The notes below the pieces were generated by a model, which had not been told where the DNA came from, did no database searches, and saw only the letters and a program-made list of their open reading frames with translations. Of a stretch of DNA of 64,000 bases, positions 44,321-54,400 are shown piece by piece; within the stretch, counting starts at the first letter, position 1; each line of letters begins with the position of its first letter. The translations under genes were made by a program, and so were the position numbers. Source of the DNA: Methylocaldum sp. 14B (GTDB taxonomy: Bacteria; Pseudomonadota; Gammaproteobacteria; Methylococcales; Methylococcaceae); contig NZ_MSCV01000006.1 in assembly GCF_002005105.1 (NCBI RefSeq), positions 140,689-204,688 on the forward strand, in the 5' to 3' direction.

Positions 44321-45505
44321 CTAAGGTTGATTTCGGATCGTAAGCGCATCGGGCAGGCCGGGCAGGGCGGGGATGGGTTCCGACGCCGCCGTTTCCCGAT
44401 AAAAACTCATGAGCTCGGCCGTGCTCGGCGCGCGCTTGGTTTGATTCGCATGCAGGCGGATTCTGCGCAGAAGCTGGGCGGCGGCGATTTCGGTCAGCTC
44501 TATCCCGAGGTCGCGAAAGCGCTGGATGACGCCGTGCGTTCCCGAATGCTTGCCAAGCACCAGGCGGTGTTCGCGCCCGAGATCCTTGGGATTTACGCCC
44601 TGATAATTGAGTACGTTCTTGAGGATGCCATCGACGTGTATGCCCGCCTCGTGGGTAAACACGGCCTCGCCGACGATGCTCTTGTTGGGCGCTACCGGAC
44701 GTCCCGACGCTTTGGCGACGAGCTCGGAAATCGCTCCGAATCGGCTGACATCGATGCCGGTGGGCAACTGATACAACTGGTGCAGGGCCATGACCGTCTC
44801 TTCGAGGGCGGCATTGCCGGCGCGTTCGCCGAGGCCGTTGACCGTGGTGTTGACATGGCTGGCGCCCGCCTGGATCGCAACCAGGGTATTGGCGGTGGCG
44901 AGGCCGAAATCGTTGTGGGCATGCATCTCGACTTCGAGATCCACGGCGTCGACCAGCCGCCGGATACGTTCGAAGGTGGCAATCGGGTCGAGTATCCCCA
45001 GGGTGTCGGCAAAGCGGATGCGCCTCGCACCCGCCCGCTGGGCGGTTTCCGCGACCCGCAGCAGAAATTCGGGGTCGGCGCGCGAGGCGTCCTCGGCGCC
45101 CACGCAAACATCCATGCCGGTAGCCAGCGCGCGTGGCACGACACGGCTTATCGTCGCGATAGCCCAGTCGCGATCGCGGCCGACCTTATGGCGCAACTGG
45201 ATATCCGATACCGGAATCGACAAATTGACCAGATGCGCCCCGCAGCCGGTAGCCGCTTCCAGATCGGCCTCGCACATCCGGCCCCAGACCATCAGCCGCG
45301 AGGGCAGGTCGAGCGCCGCAATGGCGGCGATGATCTCGCGTTCTTCCGGTCCCATCGTCGGGATGCCGACTTCCATTTCGGGAACACCGGCGGCGGCCAG
45401 GGCGCTAGCGATGGCGAGCTTCTCCTCCCAGTTGAAGGCGACCCCGGCGGTCTGTTCGCCGTCGCGCAGAGTGGTATCGTTGATGACGACCTTCCTGGAT
45501 TCCAT
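44321..45505 (-). CDS. nifV: Homocitrate synthase NifV
   Basis: This 394-residue enzyme condenses acetyl-CoA with 2-oxoglutarate to homocitrate, the organic ligand of FeMo-cofactor. The motifs are INDTTLRDGEQTAGVAF, the metal-binding MHAHNDFGLATANT and EAVFTHEAGIHVDG. The ATG at 45505 overlaps no gene but lies 3 nt after the fdx stop. It follows the isc genes rather than a nifUS pair. Confidence 0.96.
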   Translation of the reverse strand: MESRKVVINDTTLRDGEQTAGVAFNWEEKLAIASALAAAGVPEMEVGIPTMGPEEREIIAAIAALDLPSRLMVWGRMCEADLEAATGCGAHLVNLSIPVSDIQLRHKVGRDRDWAIATISRVVPRALATGMDVCVGAEDASRADPEFLLRVAETAQRAGARRIRFADTLGILDPIATFERIRRLVDAVDLEVEMHAHNDFGLATANTLVAIQAGASHVNTTVNGLGERAGNAALEETVMALHQLYQLPTGIDVSRFGAISELVAKASGRPVAPNKSIVGEAVFTHEAGIHVDGILKNVLNYQGVNPKDLGREHRLVLGKHSGTHGVIQRFRDLGIELTEIAAAQLLRRIRLHANQTKRAPSTAELMSFYRETAASEPIPALPGLPDALTIRNQP

Positions 45506-45507
45506 CG

Positions 45508-45855
45508 TCAGGCCTTCTTTTCCTTCGCCAGATTGCGGCTGTAGCGCGGAATCTCGATGGTCAGATCGGCGCCGTTGACGAAAGCCTGGCAAGCCAGCCG
45601 GGAATGAGGTTCAAGACCCCAGGCGCGGTCCAGCATGTCTTCCTCGTTCTCGTCGGCGCTATCCAGCGTCGAGTAGCCTTCCCGCACGATGACGTGGCAG
45701 GTCGAGCAGGCGCAGGCGTGTTCGCAGGCGTGCTCGATTTCGATGCCGGCGTCGAGCAGCGCTTCGCAGATGGTCTGTCCTCTGCGGGCAGGTACGACCG
45801 CACCTTCCGGGCAGAGTTCGGAATGAGGGAGGATGGTGATGTTCGGCATGGTCAT
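45508..45855 (-). CDS. fdx: ISC-type [2Fe-2S] ferredoxin
   Basis: This 115-residue adrenodoxin-like ferredoxin has CEHACACSTC for three ligands and a late Cys in SRLACQAFVNG. The LDSADENEEDMLDRAWGL stretch is typical of Isc ferredoxin. It donates electrons during IscU cluster assembly. Two ATGs two codons apart are possible starts; AGAGG favours the first. It is separated from hscA by a repeat block. Confidence 0.94.
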   Translation of the reverse strand: MTMPNITILPHSELCPEGAVVPARRGQTICEALLDAGIEIEHACEHACACSTCHVIVREGYSTLDSADENEEDMLDRAWGLEPHSRLACQAFVNGADLTIEIPRYSRNLAKEKKA

Positions 45856-45949
45856 GTACTACCTCTGACGTGGCAGTTGTCGGTGCGTGTGCTCATCTCT
45901 TCTTCCTTTATGTAGAGTAAATTAGGCGCGCACAGACGCGGCGTTTCCA

Positions 45950-46082
45950 TTTCGCACCGACCTCCCCGCGCGCCCTAACCCTCCATGCCGGCGTCGCACC
46001 TCGAACGGTGGGTTACGACGCGCGTGAGGCTTCATGGACATCGATCGGCTCCGAGGTGATGCGCGTCTAACCCACCCTACGA
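45950..46082. repeat. Long palindromic repeat between hscA and fdx
   Basis: GTTAGGGCGCGCGGGGA and CGTAGGGTGGGTTAGACG arms, in inverted order, form a large interrupted hairpin. It separates fdx from hscA in the isc-nif operon and could dampen or protect the downstream message. Confidence 0.55.
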
Positions 46083-46127
46083 AAACGCGGGTTTTTAGGA
46101 AAAATGAGAATTGCCGCGTGTTCATAG

Positions 46128-47990
46128 TCATGCGTCCAATTCTTCGAGTTTCTGTCCGGCCAATGCCTTCTTGATGCTGTGGTCCATGCGCCGTCCGGCG
46201 AACTCGGTGCTCGCCTCGTTGAGTGCATCGGCGGCTTTCTTGATTGCCTCCCAATCGGTGCCGTCGACGGCTTGTTTTAGGACCTGCATCCCCTCGGTAA
46301 TGATCGCGAGCTCGTCCGCGGACAGAAGTTCGGAATCTTCGGCCAAGGCCGCTTCGGTCGCCTCGAGCAGGCGGAGCGCCTCGACTTTCTGTTCGCGCAG
46401 GCGCCGCGCCTCGATGTCGTCCTGAGCGTGTTTGTAAGAGTCCTCGATCATACGGGTGATATCGGCATCGTTCAGACCATAGGACGGCTTGACCTCGATC
46501 TTGGCCTCGACCCCGCTGGTCTGCTCGGCGGCCGATACGCTCAAGAGACCGTCGGCGTCCACCTGGAATGTCACCCGGACCCGGGCCGCGCCCGCCACCA
46601 TCGGAGGGATGCCGCGCAGCTCGAAGCGCGCCAGCGAGCGGCATTCGCTGACCAGTTCGCGTTCGCCCTGTACCACATGGATGCTCATGGCGGTCTGCCC
46701 GTCCTTCCAGGTGGTGAATTCCTGGGCGCGCGCCAGCGGCAGGGTGGAGTTCCTGGGAATGATCTTTTCGGTCAGTCCGCCCATGGTCTCGATGCCCAGC
46801 GAGAGCGGAATCACGTCGAGCAACAGCCAGTCGTCGTCGCCGCGGTTCCCCGCCAGGGCGTTGGCCTGCAGGGCGGCGCCGATGGCTACCACCTTGTCCG
46901 GGTCCAGATCTACGAGCGGCTGCTGCTGAAAGAAATCCGCCACGGCCTTGCGGATGCAGGGCATGCGGGTGGCTCCGCCCACCAGGACGACGCCCTTGAT
47001 GTCGCCGATCGACAGGCCGGCATCGCGGAGCGCCTTGCGGACCGGCGCCATGCTTCGCTTTACCAGATCTTCGGTCAGCGCATCGAAGGTTTCCCGCGAC
47101 AGGCTGCACTTCACCACGGAGCCGTTGGACAGCGGCGTGGAAATTTGCGCTGTGGATTGTTCGGAGAGGCGTTCCTTGGCCGCACGTGCCGCGGTCAGCA
47201 GCCTGCGCGCGTCGCCGGCAGTCGGGGCCGGGGTGGCGGTTTCCCTGAGCAGCCAGTCATAAACGGCCCGGTCGAAATCGTCCCCGCCCAGCGCCGGATC
47301 GCCGTTGGTCGCCAGCACTTCGAAGACGCCCCGGGTGAGTTTGAGTATTGAAATATCGAAGGTGCCGCCGCCGAGATCATAAACCGCGTAGACGCCTTCG
47401 GCGGCCTGATCGAGTCCATACGCCACGGCGGCCGCGGTGGGCTCGTTCAACAGGCGGAACACTTCGAGGCCGGCGAGTTTCGCGGCATCCTTGGTCGCTT
47501 GGCGCTGGGCATCGTCGAAATAGGCGGGGACCGTGATCACCGCGCCGGCGATTTCGTCGCCCAGGGCCTGGATTGCCCGCTCGCGCAGGGCTTTGAGAAT
47601 TTCCGCCGAAACCTGGACCGGACTCACCGTTCCTGCCTGAGTTTCGAACTGCACCATGCCGGGCGTATCGGCAAATCGATAAGGGGCGCCGTGCCGTTCC
47701 GGCAGATCGTCGCGGCCGCGGCCCATAAAGCGTTTCACCGATACGAAAGTGTTCTCGGGATCATCGTTCTGCCACGCCATGGCGTCATGGCCGACATCCA
47801 CCGCGCGATCGGCACGGTAGTGCACCACCGAAGGCAGCAGGACGCGGCCCTGTCCGTCTTCGAGTACCTGCGGGCCCTGATCGTTGACCGTGGCGACCAG
47901 AGAATGGGTGGTGCCGAGGTCGATCCCCACCGCAATACGCCGCGGTTTAGGGGCTTTGATGCCGGGTTCGGAAATTTGCAGCAGCATCAT
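46128..47990 (-). CDS. hscA: Hsp70-type chaperone HscA
   Basis: This 620-residue chaperone drives cluster transfer from IscU. The ATPase motifs are [15 protein letters not shown], the phosphate loop in [13 protein letters not shown] and [13 protein letters not shown]. The C-terminal domain has a short lid, as in HscA. The start ATGATG overlaps the hscB stop (ATGATGA), which indicates coupling. Confidence 0.96.
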   Translation of the reverse strand: MMLLQISEPGIKAPKPRRIAVGIDLGTTHSLVATVNDQGPQVLEDGQGRVLLPSVVHYRADRAVDVGHDAMAWQNDDPENTFVSVKRFMGRGRDDLPERHGAPYRFADTPGMVQFETQAGTVSPVQVSAEILKALRERAIQALGDEIAGAVITVPAYFDDAQRQATKDAAKLAGLEVFRLLNEPTAAAVAYGLDQAAEGVYAVYDLGGGTFDISILKLTRGVFEVLATNGDPALGGDDFDRAVYDWLLRETATPAPTAGDARRLLTAARAAKERLSEQSTAQISTPLSNGSVVKCSLSRETFDALTEDLVKRSMAPVRKALRDAGLSIGDIKGVVLVGGATRMPCIRKAVADFFQQQPLVDLDPDKVVAIGAALQANALAGNRGDDDWLLLDVIPLSLGIETMGGLTEKIIPRNSTLPLARAQEFTTWKDGQTAMSIHVVQGERELVSECRSLARFELRGIPPMVAGAARVRVTFQVDADGLLSVSAAEQTSGVEAKIEVKPSYGLNDADITRMIEDSYKHAQDDIEARRLREQKVEALRLLEATEAALAEDSELLSADELAIITEGMQVLKQAVDGTDWEAIKKAADALNEASTEFAGRRMDHSIKKALAGQKLEELDA

Positions 47991-48520
47991 TCCTCCAATT
48001 CGGTTTGGGCTTGATCGATATCGCGACCGAGCTTCTCGAGAAAGGCGAGCTGGCGGACCACGTCCGCCGCCGCCGGATGACGCCGTTCCACATCGAGCAG
48101 AGTGGCGAGCGAGCCCAGCAAGCTGTTCATCTCCGTTCTCAGGCGCGCTGCCAGGCTATCGAGTGCCGTAAGGCTCTTGAGGGCCATCGCGGCATGCAGC
48201 TCCTCGCGCCACTCGATTTGTTCCAGCAGAAACTCCGCCGGCATTGCCGTATTGTCTTCTTCCCGCGTGTCGACGCCGTGAATCCGGAGCAGATAGCGCG
48301 CCCGGTCCAAGGGGCGTTTCAAGGTGCTGTAGGCCTCGTTGGCGAGCGTCGCCCATTGCAGGAACAGACGCTTTTCCGTGTCGCTCAGGTGCGCCGCCTT
48401 GTCGGGATGCACGCGGGCCTGCATCTCCCGATACTGACGATCGAGCTGGTCCAGATCGAGCTGGAACAGGGGCGGCAGTTGGAACAACTCGAAATAATTG
48501 CGGGTCGCCTCCGGGGTCAT
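47987..48520 (-). CDS. hscB: Co-chaperone HscB
   Basis: This 177-residue J-domain protein has the HPD motif in [15 protein letters not shown]. It binds IscU and HscA. The first helix pair ([18 protein letters not shown]) and the C-terminal IscU-binding three-helix bundle are present. The ATG at 48520 follows AAGGTG and is chosen over an in-frame GTG two codons upstream. Confidence 0.94.
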   Translation of the reverse strand: MTPEATRNYFELFQLPPLFQLDLDQLDRQYREMQARVHPDKAAHLSDTEKRLFLQWATLANEAYSTLKRPLDRARYLLRIHGVDTREEDNTAMPAEFLLEQIEWREELHAAMALKSLTALDSLAARLRTEMNSLLGSLATLLDVERRHPAAADVVRQLAFLEKLGRDIDQAQTELEE

Positions 48521-48533
48521 GGTCACACCTTGA

Positions 48534-48857
48534 TCAAACGTTGAAACTCTCGCCGCAACCGCACTCGGCCTTAACGTTGGGATTGTTGAACTTGAAACCC
48601 TCGTTCAGGCCTTCGCGCACGTAATCCAGCTCGGTTCCGTCGAGATAGGCCAGGCTTTTCGGGTCGACCAGCAAAGTGACGCCGAAACTTTCGAACGTGC
48701 AATCTTCCGGAGCGGATTCGTCGACGAACTCCAGGGCGTAAGCGAGGCCGGAACACCCGGAGGTTTTGACGGCCACCCTAAGCCCCAGACCCGTGCCGCG
48801 GGCGGCCAGGTGTTTCTGCACCTGGCGCGCCGCTTTTTCGGTCAAGGTTACTGCCAT
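48534..48857 (-). CDS. iscA: Fe-S carrier IscA
   Basis: This 107-residue A-type carrier has Cys in [10 protein letters not shown] and the CGCG pair near the end (AECGCGESF). It accepts a cluster from IscU and passes it to targets. It is 13 nt upstream of hscB. The start at 48857 gives the normal family length. Confidence 0.95.
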   Translation of the reverse strand: MAVTLTEKAARQVQKHLAARGTGLGLRVAVKTSGCSGLAYALEFVDESAPEDCTFESFGVTLLVDPKSLAYLDGTELDYVREGLNEGFKFNNPNVKAECGCGESFNV

Positions 48858-48886
48858 AATCTGAACTCCCGTTTGTCGCCGAAGAT

Positions 48887-49279
48887 TTACTGGGACGAGC
48901 AGCCGGAGCCGCCGACCGAGAACGAGCTGCCGCAGCTGCACGTCGAAGCGGCGTTGGGGTTCTTGATCACGAAGCGCGATCCTTCCAGCCCTTCCTGATA
49001 ATCGATCTCGGCGCCGGCCAGATATTGCAGGCTGGCGGGGTCGACCATGAGGATCACCCCGTCGGTTTCGACCGTGGTGTCGTCATCGGCGATGACTTCC
49101 TCGAAGGAAAAACCGTACTGAAAGCCGGAACAGCCGCCCCCGGAGACATAGACCCTAAGCTTCAGGTCGGGATTGCCTTCTTCGGCGATCAGTTCGCTGA
49201 CCTTGGCGGCCGCGTTGCTGCTGAAGATGACGGGAGAAGGGGGAGGGGTCAGGTCCTGAATGTCAACCATGGCACTCAT
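48887..49279 (-). CDS. erpA: A-type Fe-S carrier (ErpA-like)
   Basis: This 130-residue protein is a second A-type carrier. It has [11 protein letters not shown] and the terminal CSCGSSF ligands, followed by a Gly-Ser-Cys tail. The N-terminal extension ([19 protein letters not shown]) and NPNAASTC fit ErpA better than IscA. GAGGAG before 49279 decides the start. It is inserted between iscU and iscA, as in some diazotroph clusters. Confidence 0.88.
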   Translation of the reverse strand: MSAMVDIQDLTPPPSPVIFSSNAAAKVSELIAEEGNPDLKLRVYVSGGGCSGFQYGFSFEEVIADDDTTVETDGVILMVDPASLQYLAGAEIDYQEGLEGSRFVIKNPNAASTCSCGSSFSVGGSGCSSQ

Positions 49280-49294
49280 AATGCTCTCCTCGTT

Positions 49295-49714
49295 TTACGC
49301 AGCGGATTTGCAGACGTCGTAGCCGGCTTCGTCCGTGCCGCTTTTCGCCCGGTAATCGTTGACGGCGGCCTTGATCGCATCCTCGGCGAGAACCGAGCAG
49401 TGGATTTTTACCGGCGGCAGGGCCAGGGCCTCGGCGATCTCGGTATTCTTGATGGCCAGCGCCTCCTCGACGGTCTTGCCCTTGACCCACTCGGTCACCA
49501 ATGAGCTGGAGGCGATTGCCGAGCCGCAGCCGTAGGTTTTGAACTTCGCGTCTTCGATCACGCCTTCGTCGTTGACCTTGATTTGCAGTTTCATCACGTC
49601 GCCGCAAGCGGGCGCGCCGACCACGCCGGTGCCTACCCCTTCTTCCTCTTTGCCGAAGGAGCCGACGTTGCGGGGATTTTCGTAGTGATCGATAACTTTT
49701 TCGTTGTACGCCAT
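49295..49714 (-). CDS. iscU: Fe-S scaffold protein IscU
   Basis: This 139-residue scaffold has the three ligand cysteines in GAPACGDVM, TYGCGSAIASSS and KIHCSVLAED, plus the HscA-binding LPPVK motif. The C-terminal NifU-like domains are missing, so it is IscU and not NifU. It assembles [2Fe-2S] clusters from IscS sulfur. It follows iscS by 37 nt. Confidence 0.97.
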   Translation of the reverse strand: MAYNEKVIDHYENPRNVGSFGKEEEGVGTGVVGAPACGDVMKLQIKVNDEGVIEDAKFKTYGCGSAIASSSLVTEWVKGKTVEEALAIKNTEIAEALALPPVKIHCSVLAEDAIKAAVNDYRAKSGTDEAGYDVCKSAA

Positions 49715-49751
49715 GGTGGTCTCCAATTGGTGAATGATTGACGATATCCGC

Positions 49752-50969
49752 TTAATGCGCGGCGGCCCATTGAACCGAGTTGAGATCGATGCCTTCCTTG
49801 TACATCTCCCACAACGGAGACAGGTCGCGCAGTCGATCGACTTTTTCCTTGATCAGGGAGATCGCGAAATCCACTTCCTCCTCGGTGGTGTAGCGGCCAA
49901 GGGTGAACCGGATGGAACTGTGCGCCAGCTCGTCGCTGCGTCCGAGCGCCCGGAGAACGTAGGAGGGTTCGAGGCTGGCGGAGGTGCAGGCGGAACCGCT
50001 GGATACGGCGAGATCCTTGAGCGCCATCATCAGGGATTCGCCTTCCACGTAGTTGAAGCTGATGTTGAGGTTATGCGGTATCCGCTGTTCGAGGTCGCCG
50101 TTGATATAAACCTCCTCGATATTCTTTACGGCAGCGAGCAGCTTGTCCCGAAGGCGGCCTATGCGCTTCGTTTCCTCCGCCATATCCTCGCGGGCCAGAC
50201 GGAACGCTTCGCCCATGCCGACGATCTGGTGGGTGGCCAGGGTGCCGGAACGCAGACCCCGCTCGTGGCCGCCGCCGTGCATCATCGCCTTCAGGCGCAC
50301 CCGCGGCTGGCGCCGCACGTAGAGCGCGCCGATCCCCTTGGGGCCGTAGGTCTTGTGAGCGGAAAACGACATCAGGTCGACCGGCAGCTTGGAGAGGTCG
50401 ATTTCGACCTTGCCGGTGGATTGCGCCGCGTCGACGTGGAAGATCACGCCCTTCTCGCGGCAGATGGCGCCGATGGCGGCGATGTCCTGAATCACGCCGA
50501 TCTCGTTGTTGACGTGCATCACCGAGGCGACGATGGTGTCGGGACGTATCGCCGCTCGGAATGCGTCCAGATCGAGGAGGCCGTTGGGCATGGGGTCGAG
50601 GTAGGTTACCTCGAAACCCTGGGCTTCCAGTTCCCGCATGGTATCGAGCACCGCCTTGTGTTCGGTCTTGACGGTGATGAGATGGCGGCCCTTGGTCTGG
50701 TAAAAATAAGCCGCGCCTTTGATCGCCAGGTTGTCCGACTCGGTCGCGCCGGAGGTCCAAACGATTTCCTTGGGATCGGCGTTGACCAGCTTCGCTACCT
50801 CGGCCCGGGCGTCTTCCACCGCCTTTTCGGCGGTCCAGCCGAAGCTATGGGAGCGGCTGGCCGGATTGCCGAACTCTTCGGTCAGAAAGGGAATCATTTT
50901 TTCCGCCACGCGCGGATCAACCGGGGTCGTCGCCGAATAGTCGAGATAAATCGGTAGTTTCGTGGGCAT
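49752..50969 (-). CDS. iscS: Cysteine desulfurase IscS
   Basis: This 405-residue PLP enzyme makes sulfur from cysteine. The PLP-binding Lys is in [12 protein letters not shown] and the catalytic Cys in [14 protein letters not shown]; the sequence is IscS-type and not NifS-type. It is the first gene of the leftward unit, 82 nt after a sigma-54 promoter (51051-51065) and with a NifA site further upstream. IscR, the usual isc repressor, is absent. Confidence 0.96.
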   Translation of the reverse strand: MPTKLPIYLDYSATTPVDPRVAEKMIPFLTEEFGNPASRSHSFGWTAEKAVEDARAEVAKLVNADPKEIVWTSGATESDNLAIKGAAYFYQTKGRHLITVKTEHKAVLDTMRELEAQGFEVTYLDPMPNGLLDLDAFRAAIRPDTIVASVMHVNNEIGVIQDIAAIGAICREKGVIFHVDAAQSTGKVEIDLSKLPVDLMSFSAHKTYGPKGIGALYVRRQPRVRLKAMMHGGGHERGLRSGTLATHQIVGMGEAFRLAREDMAEETKRIGRLRDKLLAAVKNIEEVYINGDLEQRIPHNLNISFNYVEGESLMMALKDLAVSSGSACTSASLEPSYVLRALGRSDELAHSSIRFTLGRYTTEEEVDFAISLIKEKVDRLRDLSPLWEMYKEGIDLNSVQWAAAH

Positions 50970-51050
50970 TGGTTTCTCCGGGTTCGCTTTCAACAAAAAG
51001 CCGGGCCGCTCGCCCCGAGCGGTCGGTTTTGCCGGGTTACCTAGGACCAA

Positions 51051-51065
51051 GCAAGGCCCGTACCA
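51051..51065 (-). promoter_or_regulatory. Sigma-54 promoter of the isc-nifVW unit
   Basis: On the minus strand, TGGTAC-GGGCC-TTGC (-24 at 51065-51060, -12 at 51054-51051) matches the consensus fully, with TT following. It is 82 nt upstream of iscS. Confidence 0.85.
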
Positions 51066-51131
51066 ATGCGATGGTTATTCGTAAGGCTTTGAGTTCTAAA
51101 TTAAAATTTCGCCGAGCGTGGCGGAGGGATT

Positions 51132-51147
51132 TGTCGGGTTTTCAACA
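51132..51147. promoter_or_regulatory. NifA site serving the isc promoter
   Basis: An exact TGT-N10-ACA inside TTTGT...ACAAA, 67 nt upstream of the isc -24 box. Confidence 0.8.
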
Positions 51148-51313
51148 AAGTCGGCCGGAATGGTTCGATGCAAGGGGCTTGCCCGACATTCGCAGGTTCT
51201 TCTTCGGTACCGAAACGCGGTATCGAGGCCAATGAAATCCAAGCCTTGTCTGGACTTTCGCTCGGCGGCTCTCCCGATTCCGAGGCATCGGTTCGAGCGG
51301 AGGCTCGCCTGTT

Positions 51314-51329
51314 TGTCACGTTCACTACA
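51314..51329. promoter_or_regulatory. NifA site serving the 51499 gene
   Basis: A second exact TGT-N10-ACA, also in a TTTGT...ACAAA frame, 109 nt upstream of the -24 box at 51438. Confidence 0.8.
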
Positions 51330-51437
51330 AAAACATTCAAACCGGCCGGATTTCGTAACAAAGATAACAAGCGGCTTCGATCCGAATATCGGTCAAAAAA
51401 CCCTATTCTTGGTAGGCTTTAGATGAAAAACGATCGA

Positions 51438-51452
51438 TGGCATGCCTTCTGC
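51438..51452 (+). promoter_or_regulatory. Sigma-54 promoter of the NfnAB-like gene
   Basis: TGGCAT-GCCTT-CTGC, with GG and GC at proper spacing and TT after it. It is 46 nt upstream of the start codon at 51499. Confidence 0.75.
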
Positions 51453-51498
51453 TTGAGACGGACCCAAATACCGTACGAGTCAAGGGGTAAATTCGATC

Positions 51499-54400
51499 AT
51501 GAATCTTACGCAGCGCTGCGCCACGGTCGGCGAGCCATTCGCCCGACGCGACTTTACCTTGGGCGTTCCGGGTTTCGACTACCGGGACTTGTACGACCCG
51601 GAGCGTCTTAAGGAACTTTACGATGTCTTCGATGAGACTCTGGCGGCGGAAGACCCGGAGGTTCATCGCGCCTACATTGCTTGCCGCGAGGATAAGGACG
51701 GCAAGCTGCCTCCCGCCGAGGTCGCGAACGCGTTGCTCAGCACGGCGCCTTACCTCGGGCGCTTCGTCGCGCGCCTGTTCAACGTGGAAGGAGAGCGCGA
51801 GACTCAATGCGCCGCTGCGGCCCGTGAGTTCGAAACCGTTTTCGCCTACAAGAATTCGGTGGTCAAACGCGCCGCGCAAAAGTTCGACGCCGAAGCGCTG
51901 GCCGGCTTCGATCTCGATGAACTCGATTCCGCGATCGAAGACTTGAAGCGGATAAGCCTCGAGGATGGCGCGCCGGATCTCGATCCCGAGCAGGCGCTCG
52001 CTGTGGTCGCGATGCGGCTGGATGCGCTGGCGAAGCATTATCAGGCGCAGGCCAAGGGAGAAACGGCATCGTATCAAGGTGATGCCGACGCCGATGCAGC
52101 CGAGTTGCGCCAAAGTCTCAAAGCCGACGACGGCGCCCGCCTACGTTTCGCCGCGGCGCTAGCGGAGGCCGAGCACCCGGCTTTCGTCCAGCGGCTGCTC
52201 GATTGGGTGGAACGCTGGAGCTACGCGGCCCTGCACCATCCCACCATCCGCGCGAAGGTCACGGATTGGGTCTCCCTGAAACAGCCGGAGCGCATCGATT
52301 ACGAGCATCTGGTCGAATGCCATGCCGAACCGCGCAAGGGCTTCGAGGTGCTGGCGGGTCCTCTGGATAAACGTCGCCGGCGCGACGGGTTCGCCTTGAC
52401 CGACCTACGCGCCTCGGCGCGGGAAGCGAATTACGAAGTGGATCGCTGCGTCATCTGTCACGAGCGCAACAACGATTACTGCTCCAAGGGGCAGCGCACC
52501 AAAGAGGGCGAGTTCCGCCACAATCCGCTGGATGTGACGCAGATCGGCTGTCCTTTGGAGGAACGCATTTCGGAAGCCTTCGCCCTGAAGCGGCAGGGAG
52601 ACAACATCGCCGCCCTGGCCATGATCGTGGCGGACAACCCCATGGCCCCCGGCACCGGCCATCGCATCTGCAACGAATGCATGAAGGCCTGCGTGTTCCA
52701 GCGCGTCACCGAGCCGGTCAATATCCCGCAAGTTGAAACCAATATCCTCACGGACGTGCTGTTCATGCCGTACGGCTTCGAGATCTACAGCCTCCTGACC
52801 CGCTGGAATCCGCTGAATCTGAAGCGGCCTTACGCCCTGCCTTACAACGGGAAGAAGGTCCTGGTGGTGGGCTTGGGACCGGCCGGCTATACGCTGTCCC
52901 ACTATCTACTCAACGAAGGTTTCGGGGTAGTGGCCATCGATGCCCTGAAGATCGAGCCTTTGCCGGAAGAGCTGACCGGAAAGGATGCGGGGATTCCCGA
53001 GGCGGTGGACGATTTCCACATGCTGTACGAGAACCTCGACGAGCGCGTCCTGATGGGCTTCGGCGGCGTCGCCGAATACGGCATCACCGTGCGCTGGGAC
53101 AAGAACTTCCTCAAGGTGGTTTATCTGACCCTGGCCCGGCGCCGAAACTTCAGCATCTACGGCGGGGTACGCCTGGGCAGCACGCTGTCCATAGACGACG
53201 CCTGGGAACTGGGCTTCGACCATATCGCCATCGCCAGCGGGGCGGGCAAGCCGACCATGATCGGCCTCAAGAACAATCTCGCCCGCGGCATCCGCAAGGC
53301 TTCGGATTTTCTCATGGCATTGCAACTCTCCGGGGCGGCGAAACAGTCTTCGCTCTCCAATCTTCAAGTGCGGCTGCCGGCCGGCGTGATCGGCGGCGGC
53401 CTCACCGCGACCGACGCCGTAACCGAGCTCCTGGCATATTACCCGGTGCAGGTGGAAAAGACGCTCGACCGTTACGAGCGCCTCGTCGCCCGGTACGGAG
53501 ACACCCAGGTTCGTTCGCGTTTCGACGGTGAAGAGTTGGCCATTTTGGATGAATTCCTGGACCATGGCCGCGCCGTTCGCGCCGAGCGCTGGCGCGCCGA
53601 AGCAACCGGGGAAACGCCCGATTTCGAGCCGCTCATCCGGCAATGGGGCGGCGTGACGCTGTTCTACCGCAAGGGCATGAACGATTCGCCGGCCTATCGC
53701 CAGAACCACGAGGAAATCATCAAGGCGATGGAAGAGGGTTTGGTGTTCGCCGAAGGCATGAACCCGCAAGAGGCGATCACCGACGAGTACGGTTATTTGC
53801 AGGCCGTGCGTTTCGAAAAGCTCGTCAAGCGCGACGACGGACGCTGGGTCGATTCGGGCGAACAGCCAGTGGTGCCCATGCGTACCCTCCTGGTCGCCGC
53901 CGGCACCTCGCCGAACACCATCTACGAAAACGAATTCCCCGGCACGTTCCAGCTCGACGGCAATTTCTTCCAGCGCTTCGAACCTGCGTGGAGCGAGAAC
54001 GGCTCGCCGCAAATGGAAGCCAAGAACGGCTGGGGCATGCCGAAAGAATTGGTCCCGGCCCCCTTCACCTCCTATGGAAAGGACGGAAAGTACATCACCT
54101 ATTACGGCGACAATCACCCGGTATACGCCGGCAACGTGGTCAAGGCCATGGCCAGCGCCAAGGACGGGTACCCTTACGTGGTCAAGCTGTTCGCGGAAGA
54201 ACTCAGCCGCCTCGATGCCGCGGCGCAATCCGAGCGGGACGCGGAACTCGCGGCGTTTCAGGCGCAATTGGACGAACTGCTGACGGCCAGGGTCGTGGAG
54301 GTCAAGCGGCTGACGCCCACCATCGTCGAGATCGTCATCGAGGCGCCCATGGCCGCCCGCAAATTTCAGCCGGGGCAGTTCTACCGGGTGCAGAACTTCG

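Noticed and set aside
49295..50969. nifU and nifS
   Set aside because: The scaffold lacks the NifU middle and C-terminal domains, and the desulfurase has the IscS active-site region and full isc neighbours.
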